Below the pieces are notes generated by a model. That model saw only the letters and a program-made list of their open reading frames with translations. It made no database searches and was not told the origin of the DNA. A stretch of DNA of 57,734 bases, taken from assembly GCA_900546565.1 (NCBI GenBank), contig URDC01000005.1, positions 1-57,734 of the forward strand. The letters run 5' to 3'. Origin of the DNA: an uncultured Opitutales bacterium (GTDB taxonomy: Bacteria; Verrucomicrobiota; Verrucomicrobiia; Opitutales; Intestinicryptomonadaceae). Positions 8,930-16,726 of the stretch are shown here, piece by piece; position 1 is the first letter of the stretch, and every line of letters starts with the position of its first letter. The position numbers were made by a program, and so were the translations under genes.

Positions 8930-8960
8930 AAAGGCCTCCCCGAAGGGAGACCTTTTTTTT
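8930..8960. terminator. Bidirectional terminator between the lipoprotein gene and tRNA-Lys
   Basis: An 11-bp stem (8930-8940 with 8945-8955) has a CGAA loop on the plus strand and a TTCG loop on the minus strand. It is followed by eight T on the plus strand and a T-rich TTTTGTTGTT on the minus strand. It can end both the lipoprotein transcript and tRNA-Lys. Confidence 0.85.
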
Positions 8961-8973
8961 ATCCCATTAGAAG

Positions 8974-9045
8974 TAGGCCGGCGGGGATTTGAACCCCGAA
9001 CCAATTGCTTAAAAGGCAACTGCTCTACCGTTGAGCTACCGGCCC
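8974..9045 (-). tRNA. tRNA-Lys (anticodon TTT)
   Basis: Minus-strand cloverleaf: acceptor GGGCCGG pairs with CCGGCCT (first pair G-U), D-stem GCTC/GAGC, anticodon stem GTTGC/GCAAT with loop CTTTTAA (anticodon TTT), T-stem CGGGG/CCCCG with loop TTCAAAT, discriminator A at 8974. CCA is not encoded. Its first 14 bases are identical to those of tRNA-Ile2 nearby. Confidence 0.92.
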
Positions 9046-9067
9046 TTCTTGACTAATGTAAGCCCTC

Positions 9068-9096
9068 TATCTTGTGAATTTCACTTTCCAATGCAA
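9068..9096 (-). promoter_or_regulatory. Putative promoter of tRNA-Lys
   Basis: On the minus strand an A8 tract is followed by GCTTGCAT (-35 at 9091-9096), then 17 bases and a weak AAGATA (9068-9073). The initiation point would be about 16 bases before the tRNA. Confidence 0.3.
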
Positions 9097-9141
9097 GCTT
9101 TTTTTTATCTTTTGGGAATATTTTTCCGTCGTCCAATTTTT

Positions 9142-9651
9142 TTAGGCGCAAAGCGCGGGAAAATAATACGATAGCACATTCAGGCAGGCAGCGGTGTAAA
9201 GCGCGGCTCCGATGTCGTCGGCAACGCACCCGAGCCCGCCTTCAAGCGACTGCAACCTGTAAACGCCGAGCGGTTTTTTGATGTCGAAAAATCTGAAAAG
9301 CGCAAAGCCTACAAGCACGCCCCAGACACCGTAATGGAATCCGAAAATGTTTATAAAGCAAAACGGCATTGCGGCGAATTCGTCCAAATTTATCATTCCG
9401 GGATCGCGCATATTCAAGTGGCGTTCGGCGGCGTCGCAAAAGCCTACCGCAAAATAGGCAAGCAAAAGCGCGCAAATTAAATAGACGGGCATTCCGAGCG
9501 AGCCGAACAAAAGCGGATACAGCAAAACGCCCGCCGCCGAGCCCCACGTCCCCGGGGCGGGCAGTCTGCCCAAAAACAGGAGCGTCGCGGCCTTTACTGC
9601 AACAGGCTTCGAAATTTTTTGCGCCCACGGATAGTATTTTTCGCGCATCAT
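9142..9651 (-). CDS. pgpA: Phosphatidylglycerophosphatase A
   Basis: The 169-residue membrane protein dephosphorylates phosphatidylglycerol-phosphate to phosphatidylglycerol at the inner membrane. Family features are visible: the LGRLPAPGTWGS signature (about residues 27-38), an acidic MINLDEFAAMP segment (about 86-96), FFDIKKPLG (about 122-130) and LGCVADDIGAA near the C-terminus, with four hydrophobic segments. It starts one base after the pgsA stop, so the enzyme that makes its substrate is co-translated just upstream. Two adjacent ATGs (MM) make the start ambiguous by one codon. Confidence 0.92.
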   Translation of the reverse strand: MMREKYYPWAQKISKPVAVKAATLLFLGRLPAPGTWGSAAGVLLYPLLFGSLGMPVYLICALLLAYFAVGFCDAAERHLNMRDPGMINLDEFAAMPFCFINIFGFHYGVWGVLVGFALFRFFDIKKPLGVYRLQSLEGGLGCVADDIGAALYTAACLNVLSYYFPALCA

Positions 9652-9652
9652 T

Positions 9653-10234
9653 TTATTTTAATAAATGCGAATATTTGACGGAATATGATACCGCCGAGCA
9701 AATCGAAAGCAGCGTCGAAATCCCGAGCGTGGCTAGCCCCCCGAAGAACGCGAACGAGTAAAGCGCGGTGTCGAGCTCGGCGAAGTCCGCCTTCAACGCG
9801 AACGCGCAGATTATCGAGCCTATCGAATACATCTGGAACGCAGCCTTGTATTTGCCAACGGTTTCGGCGGCAATCACGACGCCGTTTTTCGACGCCAGCA
9901 TTCGCACGCCGCTTATGTAGAACTCCCGCGCCATCGAAACCACCGCGCAGACCAGCGCGAACGCCGTCCAGTTGCCGTAAAGGTTCATCGCAAAAAGCGT
10001 CATAAACATTGTCACGACCATAATTTTGTCGCTTAGCGCGTCCATAAATTTGCCGAATGTCGTTACTATGTTTTGCTTGCGGGCAATGTAGCCGTCGAAC
10101 CAGTCCGTAGCCCCCGCGACAACGTAAATAAAGAACGCGGCTGTCGGCAAATACTGCGTGTCGATAAACAGCAGCGCGGCGGCGGCGAACGTCATTGCAG
10201 TGCGCATTAAAGTCAAAAAGTTTGGAAAATTCAT
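9653..10234 (-). CDS. pgsA: CDP-diacylglycerol-glycerol-3-phosphate 3-phosphatidyltransferase
   Basis: The 193-residue integral membrane enzyme condenses CDP-diacylglycerol with glycerol-3-phosphate to phosphatidylglycerol-phosphate. The CDP-alcohol phosphotransferase signature DG-x2-AR-x8-G-x3-D-x3-D is perfect (residues 47-69). Several hydrophobic helices surround it. I take the start at the ATG giving MNFPNFLTLMR, the usual PgsA N-terminus, rather than an upstream in-frame ATG. pgpA follows one base after its stop, and coaD diverges from it 50 bases away. CdsA, which makes its substrate, is encoded at the other end of the window. Confidence 0.93.
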   Translation of the reverse strand: MNFPNFLTLMRTAMTFAAAALLFIDTQYLPTAAFFIYVVAGATDWFDGYIARKQNIVTTFGKFMDALSDKIMVVTMFMTLFAMNLYGNWTAFALVCAVVSMAREFYISGVRMLASKNGVVIAAETVGKYKAAFQMYSIGSIICAFALKADFAELDTALYSFAFFGGLATLGISTLLSICSAVSYSVKYSHLLK

Positions 10235-10284
10235 CGGCGAAAAGTCTTGCGGTTTTTCGCCGTTTTGCAAGAGTATAACGCCAG

Positions 10285-10764
10285 ATGAAAAAGAAAACGG
10301 CGATATATCCGGGGACTTTCGACCCCGTCACGAACGGACATCTCGATGTTCTCCACAGGGCGAGTCTGCTTTTCGACGAAGTTGTTGTGGCGGTTGCCCA
10401 AAACGACGGAAAGACGCCTATGTTCGACCTCGAAACCCGCGTGCGTCTTTTCGAGGAGAACCTCTCCTCCGTGCCGAATGCCCGCGTGTGCAGTTTCAAT
10501 GTGCTGACTGTCGACTTTGCCCGCGAGCTTGGCGCGGTTGCTATTATACGCGGGCTTCGCGCGGTTTCCGACTTCGAATTCGAATTCCAGATGGCGCAGA
10601 TGAACAGGTTTCTCGACAACGGAATTGAGACGATTTTTCTGATGCCCTCGCACAAGTATTTTTACACGAGTTCCACGATAATTAAGCAGGTGTGTGCGTA
10701 TTCCCCCGAACGTGTCGGCGAATTTGTCCCCCCCAATGTCCTCGCCGCCATGCTTTTTAAATGA
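10285..10764 (+). CDS. coaD: Phosphopantetheine adenylyltransferase
   Basis: The 159-residue cytosolic enzyme transfers AMP from ATP to 4'-phosphopantetheine, the penultimate step of coenzyme A synthesis. Nucleotidyltransferase hallmarks are present: YPGTFDPVTNGH at residues 8-19 and the C-terminal YTSSTIIKQ (the ISSTxxR/K motif). IIRGLRAVSDFEFEFQMAQMN is the typical CoaD core. Length is normal. It is divergent from pgsA, ends at a hairpin terminator and appears monocistronic. Confidence 0.96.
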   Translation: MKKKTAIYPGTFDPVTNGHLDVLHRASLLFDEVVVAVAQNDGKTPMFDLETRVRLFEENLSSVPNARVCSFNVLTVDFARELGAVAIIRGLRAVSDFEFEFQMAQMNRFLDNGIETIFLMPSHKYFYTSSTIIKQVCAYSPERVGEFVPPNVLAAMLFK

Positions 10765-10775
10765 CGGGCACCGGC

Positions 10776-10816
10776 ACGGGATTGGCTTTCAGCCAATATT
10801 CCCGTTTTACTTTTTT
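10776..10816 (+). terminator. Terminator after coaD
   Basis: CGGG (10777-10780) plus ATTGGCT (10781-10787) pairs with AGCCAAT (10791-10797) and CCCG (10801-10804), with a three-base bulge, followed by T-rich sequence. It is also the first hairpin of the array that follows. Confidence 0.65.
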
Positions 10817-10944
10817 GTTTTTGAATTTGTAAGCGATTGAACGAAGTTCAATGCGTGTGCAAACAGGAAAGGCGGCTGAGTAAGCCGCCGAATAAACACA
10901 AGGAGCGTTCTACGAACGCTCAGGTGCAGGAACTTCGTTCCTGC
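10781..10944. repeat. Cluster of five short perfect hairpins
   Basis: Perfect stems of 7-8 bp occur at 10781-10797 (loop TTC), 10836-10852 (loop GAA), 10871-10889 (loop GAGTA), 10903-10921 (loop TAC) and 10926-10944 (loop TTC, ending exactly at the tRNA-Gln 3' end). Read on the appropriate strand, four of the five loops are three bases of the form GNA (GAA or GTA). The stems differ in sequence, so this is a structural rather than a sequence repeat. The third hairpin, followed on the minus strand by TTTCCTGTTT, could be the tRNA-Gln terminator. Confidence 0.7.
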
Positions 10945-11015
10945 TTCCCCGATAGGGATTCGAACCCCAACTATATGAACCAAAATCACATGTGCTACCA
11001 TTACACCATCGGGGA
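10945..11015 (-). tRNA. tRNA-Gln (anticodon TTG)
   Basis: Minus-strand cloverleaf: acceptor TCCCCGA/TCGGGGA, D-stem GTGT/GCAC, anticodon stem TGTGA/TCATA with loop TTTTGGT (anticodon TTG), T-stem TGGGG/CCCTA with loop TTCGAAT, discriminator A at 10945. CCA is not encoded. The sequence resembles bacterial tRNA-Gln closely. Confidence 0.92.
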
Positions 11016-11109
11016 GACAGTGAATAATACTATCCTTGCGAATAATATGGGAGGGGATTTTGCATAAAGACGGCGCGAGTGCAAGAAAAAAACTAAACAC
11101 ATTCGACGC

Positions 11110-11805
11110 TTAACGGGCGTCATTGCCCGCGAGTTCGGCGAGCGCATCGGCGAGCTCGACAATGATTTTTGCATACTTTTTTTGGACGGGGACAATTTCA
11201 ATTCCGAACTTGACGAGCGAAAAAATCGCGAGCGGATTTTTCAAAAACGCGCGGGAAAAAATCATGCGCGCGGGAGCTACTCCGCCCGTGCGCCTGTCCA
11301 TAGACGCCTCCAAAATCGCGGGGGAGACGGACGCATTCGCGGCGTCGCTTATGCAGCGGACGTGGGTGAAAGACGCATTCGCGGCGCGGACGGCGGATAA
11401 AAACCAGCCGCTTTCCATTTCGACCGCGGCAAAACCCGCGTCGAGAAATTCGCGCTTTTGCTTCGCGTCCGCAACGTTTTTTGAAAACGCAATCTTCGCC
11501 TTCGGAAAGCCGAATCCTCCAAGCAGCTCCGAAACGCGCGGATCGTCGGAGTCGAAGAGAAAATCGCCGTTTTTGAACGCGCCCGAACACGCCCCCGCAT
11601 AGCCCAAGAGCACAACGGCGTTCGGGGCAAAGTCGCGAAGCTGCCCATCGAGACGCTCGCGCGAGGCTTCGCAGCCGATGCCCGAAATCAACACGCGCAA
11701 ATTTTCGGAAATATCCAGCACTCCGCCGAGCGCGGGCTTTGCGCGGACTGCCTTGAAAAGGGGCGCGGCCTCGAAAACGCTGGGAATCACGAGGAGAATT
11801 TTCAT
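11110..11805 (-). CDS. HpnG-like nucleoside phosphorylase/nucleosidase
   Basis: The 231-residue protein has the purine nucleoside phosphorylase/MTA-SAH nucleosidase fold: GIGCEASRE near residue 42, LLGYAGAC near 68, VEMES near 130 (ribose-binding Glu) and RCISDAA near 150 (catalytic Asp). It overlaps the upstream HpnD-HpnE gene by an ATGA. In hopanoid loci this position and family is HpnG, which removes adenine from adenosylhopane; I infer that role from context. Futalosine hydrolase (MqnB) and MTA/SAH nucleosidase are alternatives. No squalene-hopene cyclase is visible in the window. Confidence 0.65.
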   Translation of the reverse strand: MKILLVIPSVFEAAPLFKAVRAKPALGGVLDISENLRVLISGIGCEASRERLDGQLRDFAPNAVVLLGYAGACSGAFKNGDFLFDSDDPRVSELLGGFGFPKAKIAFSKNVADAKQKREFLDAGFAAVEMESGWFLSAVRAANASFTHVRCISDAANASVSPAILEASMDRRTGGVAPARMIFSRAFLKNPLAIFSLVKFGIEIVPVQKKYAKIIVELADALAELAGNDAR

Positions 11806-13964
11806 TTGTCCAAGTCCAAGTCGAACGCGCTTTTTGCCGCGCTTTCCATCGTGGAGGGAAGCTCCGATTGAACCCAGTCTCCCACCGCGTAGAGGTTGGG
11901 GAATTCGGCGAGAATCTGCCGATAAGTCGGGCGGGCGCGTTCGGTTTCGATGTCGGCGGAAATCGTGGCGTTTTTAAACGACGCGGGCAGGACGTCGAAA
12001 ATCTCGACCGCGCCGAAGATTTTCGAAAGCTCGCATTCGAGGAATTTTTGCGTTTGCGCTTTCGATTCGCCCAACGCCCTCGCGCTGATAGTGGCGGAAT
12101 ACAGGCGGAAGCCCGCGGAGCGCGGAAGCTTCGCGCTGTGGTCGAAAATCCAGTGCAGCGGCGAGCCCACCAAACAGGCGTAGTCGGAGCTTATGATTTT
12201 CCCTCGCGAGCAAAAATAGATGTTTGCAATGTCCGCCCCCGCGATTTTGCGCAGCATGTCCGCCGTTTGCGAGCCTTCGGGAAGCAGCATGCACAAAGCG
12301 TTTGCGGGCAATGCAGACACAAGCAAAGAGCAGGGGACAACTCCCGATTTTGCGGTTTCAAGCGATACTACTTTGTGGTTTTCGAAATTTATTTTTTTTA
12401 CGCAGTCGGAAAAATTGATTTTACCGCCGACGCCTTCGACGTATGTCGCAAAATGTTCGAACGCGTCGATAATCGGGCGTTTCGAAAGGCGCAGAATGCC
12501 CGCTTCGAAGCCCTTCAACACCGACTTTGCGAGCGTCCGCGCCATAAGCCGCGCCGAGGCGGCTTCGATTGGCGTGTTCAACGCCGACACGCAAAACGGA
12601 ATCCAGAACGCGTCGATTGTCTGCTGCGGAACATGTTCGCGCGCAAGAAACTCGGCGGCGGTTTCGCTTTCGGGCGGGAGAATGCCCAGTTTTATCTTCG
12701 CCAAAAGTTTCAGATTCGCAAACGACGCAAATCCGCCGAGCTTCGCGTAGCCCAGAATCGAGACGGCTTTCGCGAAAAATCCGTGCGGGTATTGCACCGA
12801 AATCTTGCCGTTTTGCGAGACGAAATCCATACCCGAAACGCGCCCGAAAACGTCTTCGGGCGAGCCTCCACAAAGCGCGAACGCGCCGAAGAGATTTTCG
12901 TAGCAGCCCATTGCCGCGTGCGGGGCGTTGTCGAGTTCGCAGCCGTAGGCGGAAATTTTGCAGACGCGCCCGCCGATTGAATTGCGCGCTTCAAAAACTT
13001 CGACGTCGAAACCCTCCCGCGCCAGACGCAACGCCGCGGCAACGCCCGCAATTCCCGCGCCCGCGACGGCGGCGCGTCCGAAAAGCCCGCATTGGCGGTG
13101 CGGCTTTTTCGCGTCGCGGATTGCTCTTAGCGCGAGCAGGATTTTACGCGGCTTCGAAATTTTTACGGGCTTTTCGGTGATGTCGAAATCGCGCTCTTTG
13201 ATGGTCTCCAAAATGCGCTCGTAAATGCTCCACATTATGAACGCGGGGGTGAGGGCGCGGCGGTCCTCTTCGACAATCAGGCGGCGCGCCTTGTTGAAAA
13301 AGTGTTTCGCGCGGAAATAGAGGAAGGCGAAAAGCTTTTTGCAGGCGGGGTTTGAGCGCGGGTTTTTCAGGTCTTCGCGCGAGACCCCGAACGCGTCGAG
13401 CTCGCGGGCGGGAATGTATGCGCGCCCGTGCGAAACGGCGTCGACGACGACATCGCGCAGAATGTTCGTGAATTGGAGCGCGTAGCCGAGGGCTTCGGCG
13501 AAGAGTTTTGTGCGCTCGTTTTTGAATCCGAAAATATAAATCGAGACAAGCCCGACCGCGCCCGCGACGCCGTAGCAGTATTTGCGGATATCCTCGAAAG
13601 TCTGGAAATTCGGGCTTTCGGTGTCGGTCAGAACGCCGTCGATGATGTCGAGAACGTATTGCTTGGGGACGCCTCTACGGGCTATTACCCCGCGCATTTC
13701 CTCGGCGAGCGGCGAGAGGTCTTTTTCGCCGCGGTAGATTTTTTCCACTTCGTTCCTCCACGCGAGCAGCTCCGCCTTGCGCTGGGCGACGGGGCGCGTT
13801 TCCTCGTCGGCGATGTCGTCCATAAGACGGCAGAAGGCGTAGAAAATTTCCATATCCTTGGCGCGGTCTTTTTCCATGCAAAAGAACGCGAAGGCGAGGT
13901 TCGACTTTTTGCGCTCGGCGGCGTTATGGCCGCTTTCGGACGACTGGCTTTCGGGGTGCGTCAT
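11802..13964 (-). CDS. HpnD-HpnE fusion: presqualene diphosphate synthase / hydroxysqualene dehydroxylase
   Basis: One 720-residue reading frame carries two enzymes normally encoded separately. Residues 1 to about 290 are a squalene/phytoene synthase-type domain with Asp-rich motifs CRLMDDIADEE (about 47-57) and LRDVVVDAVSHGRAYIP (about 172-188), as in HpnD, which joins two farnesyl diphosphates. After about 12 linker residues an FAD-dependent amine-oxidase-like domain begins (GAGIAGVAAA near 303) and ends with AVGDWVQ near 693, as in HpnE, which reduces hydroxysqualene to squalene. The start is the ATG in the ATGA overlap with hpnC; no stop or frameshift lies at the junction. HpnC, the middle step, is encoded immediately upstream. 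Confidence 0.85.
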   Translation of the reverse strand: MTHPESQSSESGHNAAERKKSNLAFAFFCMEKDRAKDMEIFYAFCRLMDDIADEETRPVAQRKAELLAWRNEVEKIYRGEKDLSPLAEEMRGVIARRGVPKQYVLDIIDGVLTDTESPNFQTFEDIRKYCYGVAGAVGLVSIYIFGFKNERTKLFAEALGYALQFTNILRDVVVDAVSHGRAYIPARELDAFGVSREDLKNPRSNPACKKLFAFLYFRAKHFFNKARRLIVEEDRRALTPAFIMWSIYERILETIKERDFDITEKPVKISKPRKILLALRAIRDAKKPHRQCGLFGRAAVAGAGIAGVAAALRLAREGFDVEVFEARNSIGGRVCKISAYGCELDNAPHAAMGCYENLFGAFALCGGSPEDVFGRVSGMDFVSQNGKISVQYPHGFFAKAVSILGYAKLGGFASFANLKLLAKIKLGILPPESETAAEFLAREHVPQQTIDAFWIPFCVSALNTPIEAASARLMARTLAKSVLKGFEAGILRLSKRPIIDAFEHFATYVEGVGGKINFSDCVKKINFENHKVVSLETAKSGVVPCSLLVSALPANALCMLLPEGSQTADMLRKIAGADIANIYFCSRGKIISSDYACLVGSPLHWIFDHSAKLPRSAGFRLYSATISARALGESKAQTQKFLECELSKIFGAVEIFDVLPASFKNATISADIETERARPTYRQILAEFPNLYAVGDWVQSELPSTMESAAKSAFDLDLDK

Positions 13965-14815
13965 ACGAGTGATTTCAGAAGGATTTTGATTTTGTCGGCG
14001 GTCGAAATGTGAGGCCGCCGCGCGAGCGTGTCGTAGTCTTGCGAGGCGATTTTGTCGAGAATTGCGCGTCCGCCCGCGAGAGTGGCGCGGATTTCGAGCG
14101 ACAGCGGAAACGGCAGGCTCTTCGGCAGAGGCTCGCCCGCGTCGAAAAGCCTGCGCGTGCGCTCCACCTGAAATTTCAGAACTTCGCGCGTTTTTTGCGA
14201 TGCGCTTTCGGCGAAAAAGTCGGCTTCGGAAAGCCCGCGCCAGTCGCTCTGCGGAATGTAGATGCGGTTTTTGAGCTTGTCCACGCTCATATCCTGCCAG
14301 AAATTCGCCAGTTGCAGCGCGGTGCAAATCGCGTCCGACTGCGCAAAACGGACGTCGTCGCGCAGCCCGTGCAAAATCAGGACGAGCCGCCCGACGGGGT
14401 TTGCGCTTCGGCGGCAGTAGTCGAGCAGTTCCTCGAAGTCGGCGTAGCGTTTTTTTACGACGTCCTGCTTGAACGCGCTCACGAGGTCTTTAAAAAGCTG
14501 CTTGGGAATGTCGAATTCGCCGATTGTGGCGTCGCAGGCGGTAAAAATCCAACGCCATTTCGGGTCGCGCTCGGCGTCGGACAGGTCGAGCTGCGCCTCG
14601 AATTTTTCGAGCTCGGCGACGCGCGCGGGGTCGTCTTCGGCGACGGTGTCGTGGTTCTCGTCGGCGATGTCGTCGGCGGTTCGCGCAAAGGCGTAGACCG
14701 CCGCGACGTGTTTGCGCAGCCGCTTGGGCACCATTTTTGCGACGGGGAAATTTTCGTAGTGCGAATGCGCCAGTTGCAGGCACTTTTCGAACGCCGTGTC
14801 GGTTTGATTATTCAT
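13961..14815 (-). CDS. hpnC: Squalene synthase HpnC (hydroxysqualene synthase)
   Basis: The 284-residue protein is a trans-isoprenyl diphosphate synthase of the squalene/phytoene synthase family. Its two Asp-rich motifs are RTADDIADE at residues 45-53 and NFWQDMSVDKLKNRIYIP at about 169-186. The N-terminal HYENFPVAKMVPKRLRKHVAAVYAFAR pattern is characteristic of HpnC, which converts presqualene diphosphate to hydroxysqualene. It overlaps the HpnD-HpnE fusion by four bases (ATGA) and begins 78 bases after tsaD. The three catalytic activities for squalene are thus encoded by two adjacent genes. Confidence 0.88.
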   Translation of the reverse strand: MNNQTDTAFEKCLQLAHSHYENFPVAKMVPKRLRKHVAAVYAFARTADDIADENHDTVAEDDPARVAELEKFEAQLDLSDAERDPKWRWIFTACDATIGEFDIPKQLFKDLVSAFKQDVVKKRYADFEELLDYCRRSANPVGRLVLILHGLRDDVRFAQSDAICTALQLANFWQDMSVDKLKNRIYIPQSDWRGLSEADFFAESASQKTREVLKFQVERTRRLFDAGEPLPKSLPFPLSLEIRATLAGGRAILDKIASQDYDTLARRPHISTADKIKILLKSLV

Positions 14816-14893
14816 TGCCTCAAAAATAGGGGGTTGCGTTTTGATGTCGATAAAATTCGGCGAGGCGTCCAGCGCGAAGGCGTCGGGCGTCGG

Positions 14894-15946
14894 CTATTGC
14901 GCGGGGTCGGTAATCTCCCAGGAGGGGTCTACGCGCAGCGTATGCGCCGCCGACTGCCGCAGATATTCGGGGCGGGCGTAGGCTGCAAAGGCAATCATCG
15001 CGGCATTGTCGCCGCGGTATTGGCGGTCGGCAACGAGGAATTTTGCGCCGACGCGTTTTGCAAGGCGCGCGAACGTTTCCGCGAAGAGCGAATTGTTCGA
15101 GACTCCGCCCGAAATGCCGACGCTTTTGTAGTTCCCGCGCTGGGCGAAAAATTCGGCGCGGCGGCGCAGCTGCTCGACGACGGCGAACTGGTAGGCGGCG
15201 CATATTTCGGGTTTTTCGCGTTCCAATTCTTCTTGCGAAAGTTTTTCGAGTCGGTAGCGCAGGCTGGTTTTCAGCCCCGAAAAACTGAAATTCGGGTCGG
15301 TTTCAATCTTCCTGTTCTGCCCGTATGGAAACATTGTTTTGTCGACCGACGCCCCGCGCGAAAGCTTTTCCAAAACGGGCGCGCCGGGGTAGGGAATGCC
15401 CAGAAGCTTTGCGCCCTTGTCGAGAGCCTCGCCCGCGGCGTCGTCGATTGTCTCCGCCAAAATTCTCATGGACTTGTCGGGCGCGATTTCGAAAAGAATC
15501 GTGTTTCCGCCCGAGACCGTTAGCCCCAAATGCGGCAGCAGCGACGCGAAGTTCGCCCCGAAATTTTCGGGATCTTGCGCGTGCGTTTCGATAAACGGCG
15601 AATACGCGTGTCCGTTGAGGTGGTTGACACCGACGAGCTTTTTGCCAAGCACCGCCGCGAGCGCACTTGCCGCTGCGACGCCCATTGCAAGGCAGTTGGG
15701 CAGCCCCGGCCCCGACGTTGCCGCGACCAAATCGACCTGCGCCAAATCGGTTTTCGCCCGAGCCGCGTCGATTAGCGCGGGCAGCTTTTTGAGGTGCTCG
15801 CGGCTTGCCAAGTCGGGCACGACGCCGCCGTAGAGCGCGTGCAAATCAATCTGCGAGTGTATGAGCGAAAACTCGACTCCCGCGCGCGAGTCGAACAGCG
15901 CGACGGCGGATTCGTCGCAGGAACTTTCAATCGCCAAAATTTTCAT
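14894..15946 (-). CDS. tsaD: tRNA N6-adenosine threonylcarbamoyltransferase TsaD
   Basis: The 350-residue protein transfers threonylcarbamoyl to A37 of ANN-decoding tRNAs, together with TsaB and TsaE. The N-terminus KILAIESSCDES, the metal-binding HLNGH (about residues 108-112), SGGNT and the C-terminal ISGGVSNN are family hallmarks. I start it at the ATG overlapping the radC stop (ATGA); a longer in-frame extension upstream lies inside radC and has no family similarity. tsaB and tsaE are not in the window. Confidence 0.95.
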   Translation of the reverse strand: MKILAIESSCDESAVALFDSRAGVEFSLIHSQIDLHALYGGVVPDLASREHLKKLPALIDAARAKTDLAQVDLVAATSGPGLPNCLAMGVAAASALAAVLGKKLVGVNHLNGHAYSPFIETHAQDPENFGANFASLLPHLGLTVSGGNTILFEIAPDKSMRILAETIDDAAGEALDKGAKLLGIPYPGAPVLEKLSRGASVDKTMFPYGQNRKIETDPNFSFSGLKTSLRYRLEKLSQEELEREKPEICAAYQFAVVEQLRRRAEFFAQRGNYKSVGISGGVSNNSLFAETFARLAKRVGAKFLVADRQYRGDNAAMIAFAAYARPEYLRQSAAHTLRVDPSWEITDPAQ

Positions 15947-16725
15947 ATAAGCCTTTCCAACCTTTCGGCGACGGACTTGCCGCGCCACTGGCTTTCGGGC
16001 ACGGCTTCGTCGTAGAGGCAGTCGAAGTGCCCGTTTTTCCTGAAAGAGAACACCGAGCCTTTTGCGATTATAACGTGCTCGATAAGGCTCAGCGAAATCG
16101 GTCTGCACGCGGCGGAGAGTTTGCGCGTAAAACGTATGTCTTCGGACGACGGGCGCGGATCTCCGCTTGGGTGGTTGTGGGCGATGGCTATGCTTGTGGC
16201 TCCCCGCTTGATTGCGATTTCGATAATCTTTCTGATGTCGAGGTTGGCCGAATTTACCGAGCCTTCGACAAGGCGAATCGACGAATCGCCTATGATTCGC
16301 AACTGGGAGTCGAAACAGAGCATTTCGAGCACTTCGTTTTGCTCCGACGCGATTTTGCTTTTGAAGAATTTTATGAGTTTTGAAATCGTCGTGATTGCGT
16401 CGCCGCCGCTGCGCATTTCGTTTGCGTGGTAGATGGCAATCATATCCTTGACGAATTTGATTCCGAGCGCGGCGGTTTCGCCTACGCCCGAAATTTTGAC
16501 AAGCTCCTCCTGCGGGGCGTCGAGAATCCCGCGCAGGCTTTTAAATTTGCCGAGCAAATCCTTCGCAACGGGTTTTACATCGACGCGCGGAATAACGAGC
16601 GTCAAAAACATCTCAACGACCTCGTAGTCGGCAAGGCTTTCTATGCCCGAGCGCGCGTAGCGTTCGCGCAGGCGTTGTCTGTGTCCGTGGCGGTAGTCCT
16701 CGTGCTTTTGTGCGGCATTTCCCAT
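15943..16725 (-). CDS. radC: RadC family protein (JAB/MPN domain)
   Basis: The 260-residue protein has an N-terminal helix-hairpin-helix-like region (GHRQRLRERY; VKISGVGETAALGIK near 85-100) and a C-terminal JAB1/MPN metalloprotease-like domain. The zinc-site motif HNHPSGDPRPSSED (about 182-195) is complete, as is the preceding conserved Glu in LVEGSVNSA. Despite the name, the family's molecular role is unresolved; a role in recombination or fork repair was proposed and disputed. It starts two bases after thiD ends and overlaps tsaD by an ATGA. The ATG at 16725 yields a normal length; upstream in-frame codons lie in thiD. Confidence 0.92.
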   Translation of the reverse strand: MGNAAQKHEDYRHGHRQRLRERYARSGIESLADYEVVEMFLTLVIPRVDVKPVAKDLLGKFKSLRGILDAPQEELVKISGVGETAALGIKFVKDMIAIYHANEMRSGGDAITTISKLIKFFKSKIASEQNEVLEMLCFDSQLRIIGDSSIRLVEGSVNSANLDIRKIIEIAIKRGATSIAIAHNHPSGDPRPSSEDIRFTRKLSAACRPISLSLIEHVIIAKGSVFSFRKNGHFDCLYDEAVPESQWRGKSVAERLERLI

Positions 16726-16726
16726 T

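Noticed and set aside
13965..14327. Longer N-terminus for the HpnD-HpnE protein extending into hpnC
   Set aside because: The extra 121 residues are Arg/Ala/Ser-rich and unlike HpnD. They are hpnC read in another frame, while the ATGA overlap gives the normal family start.
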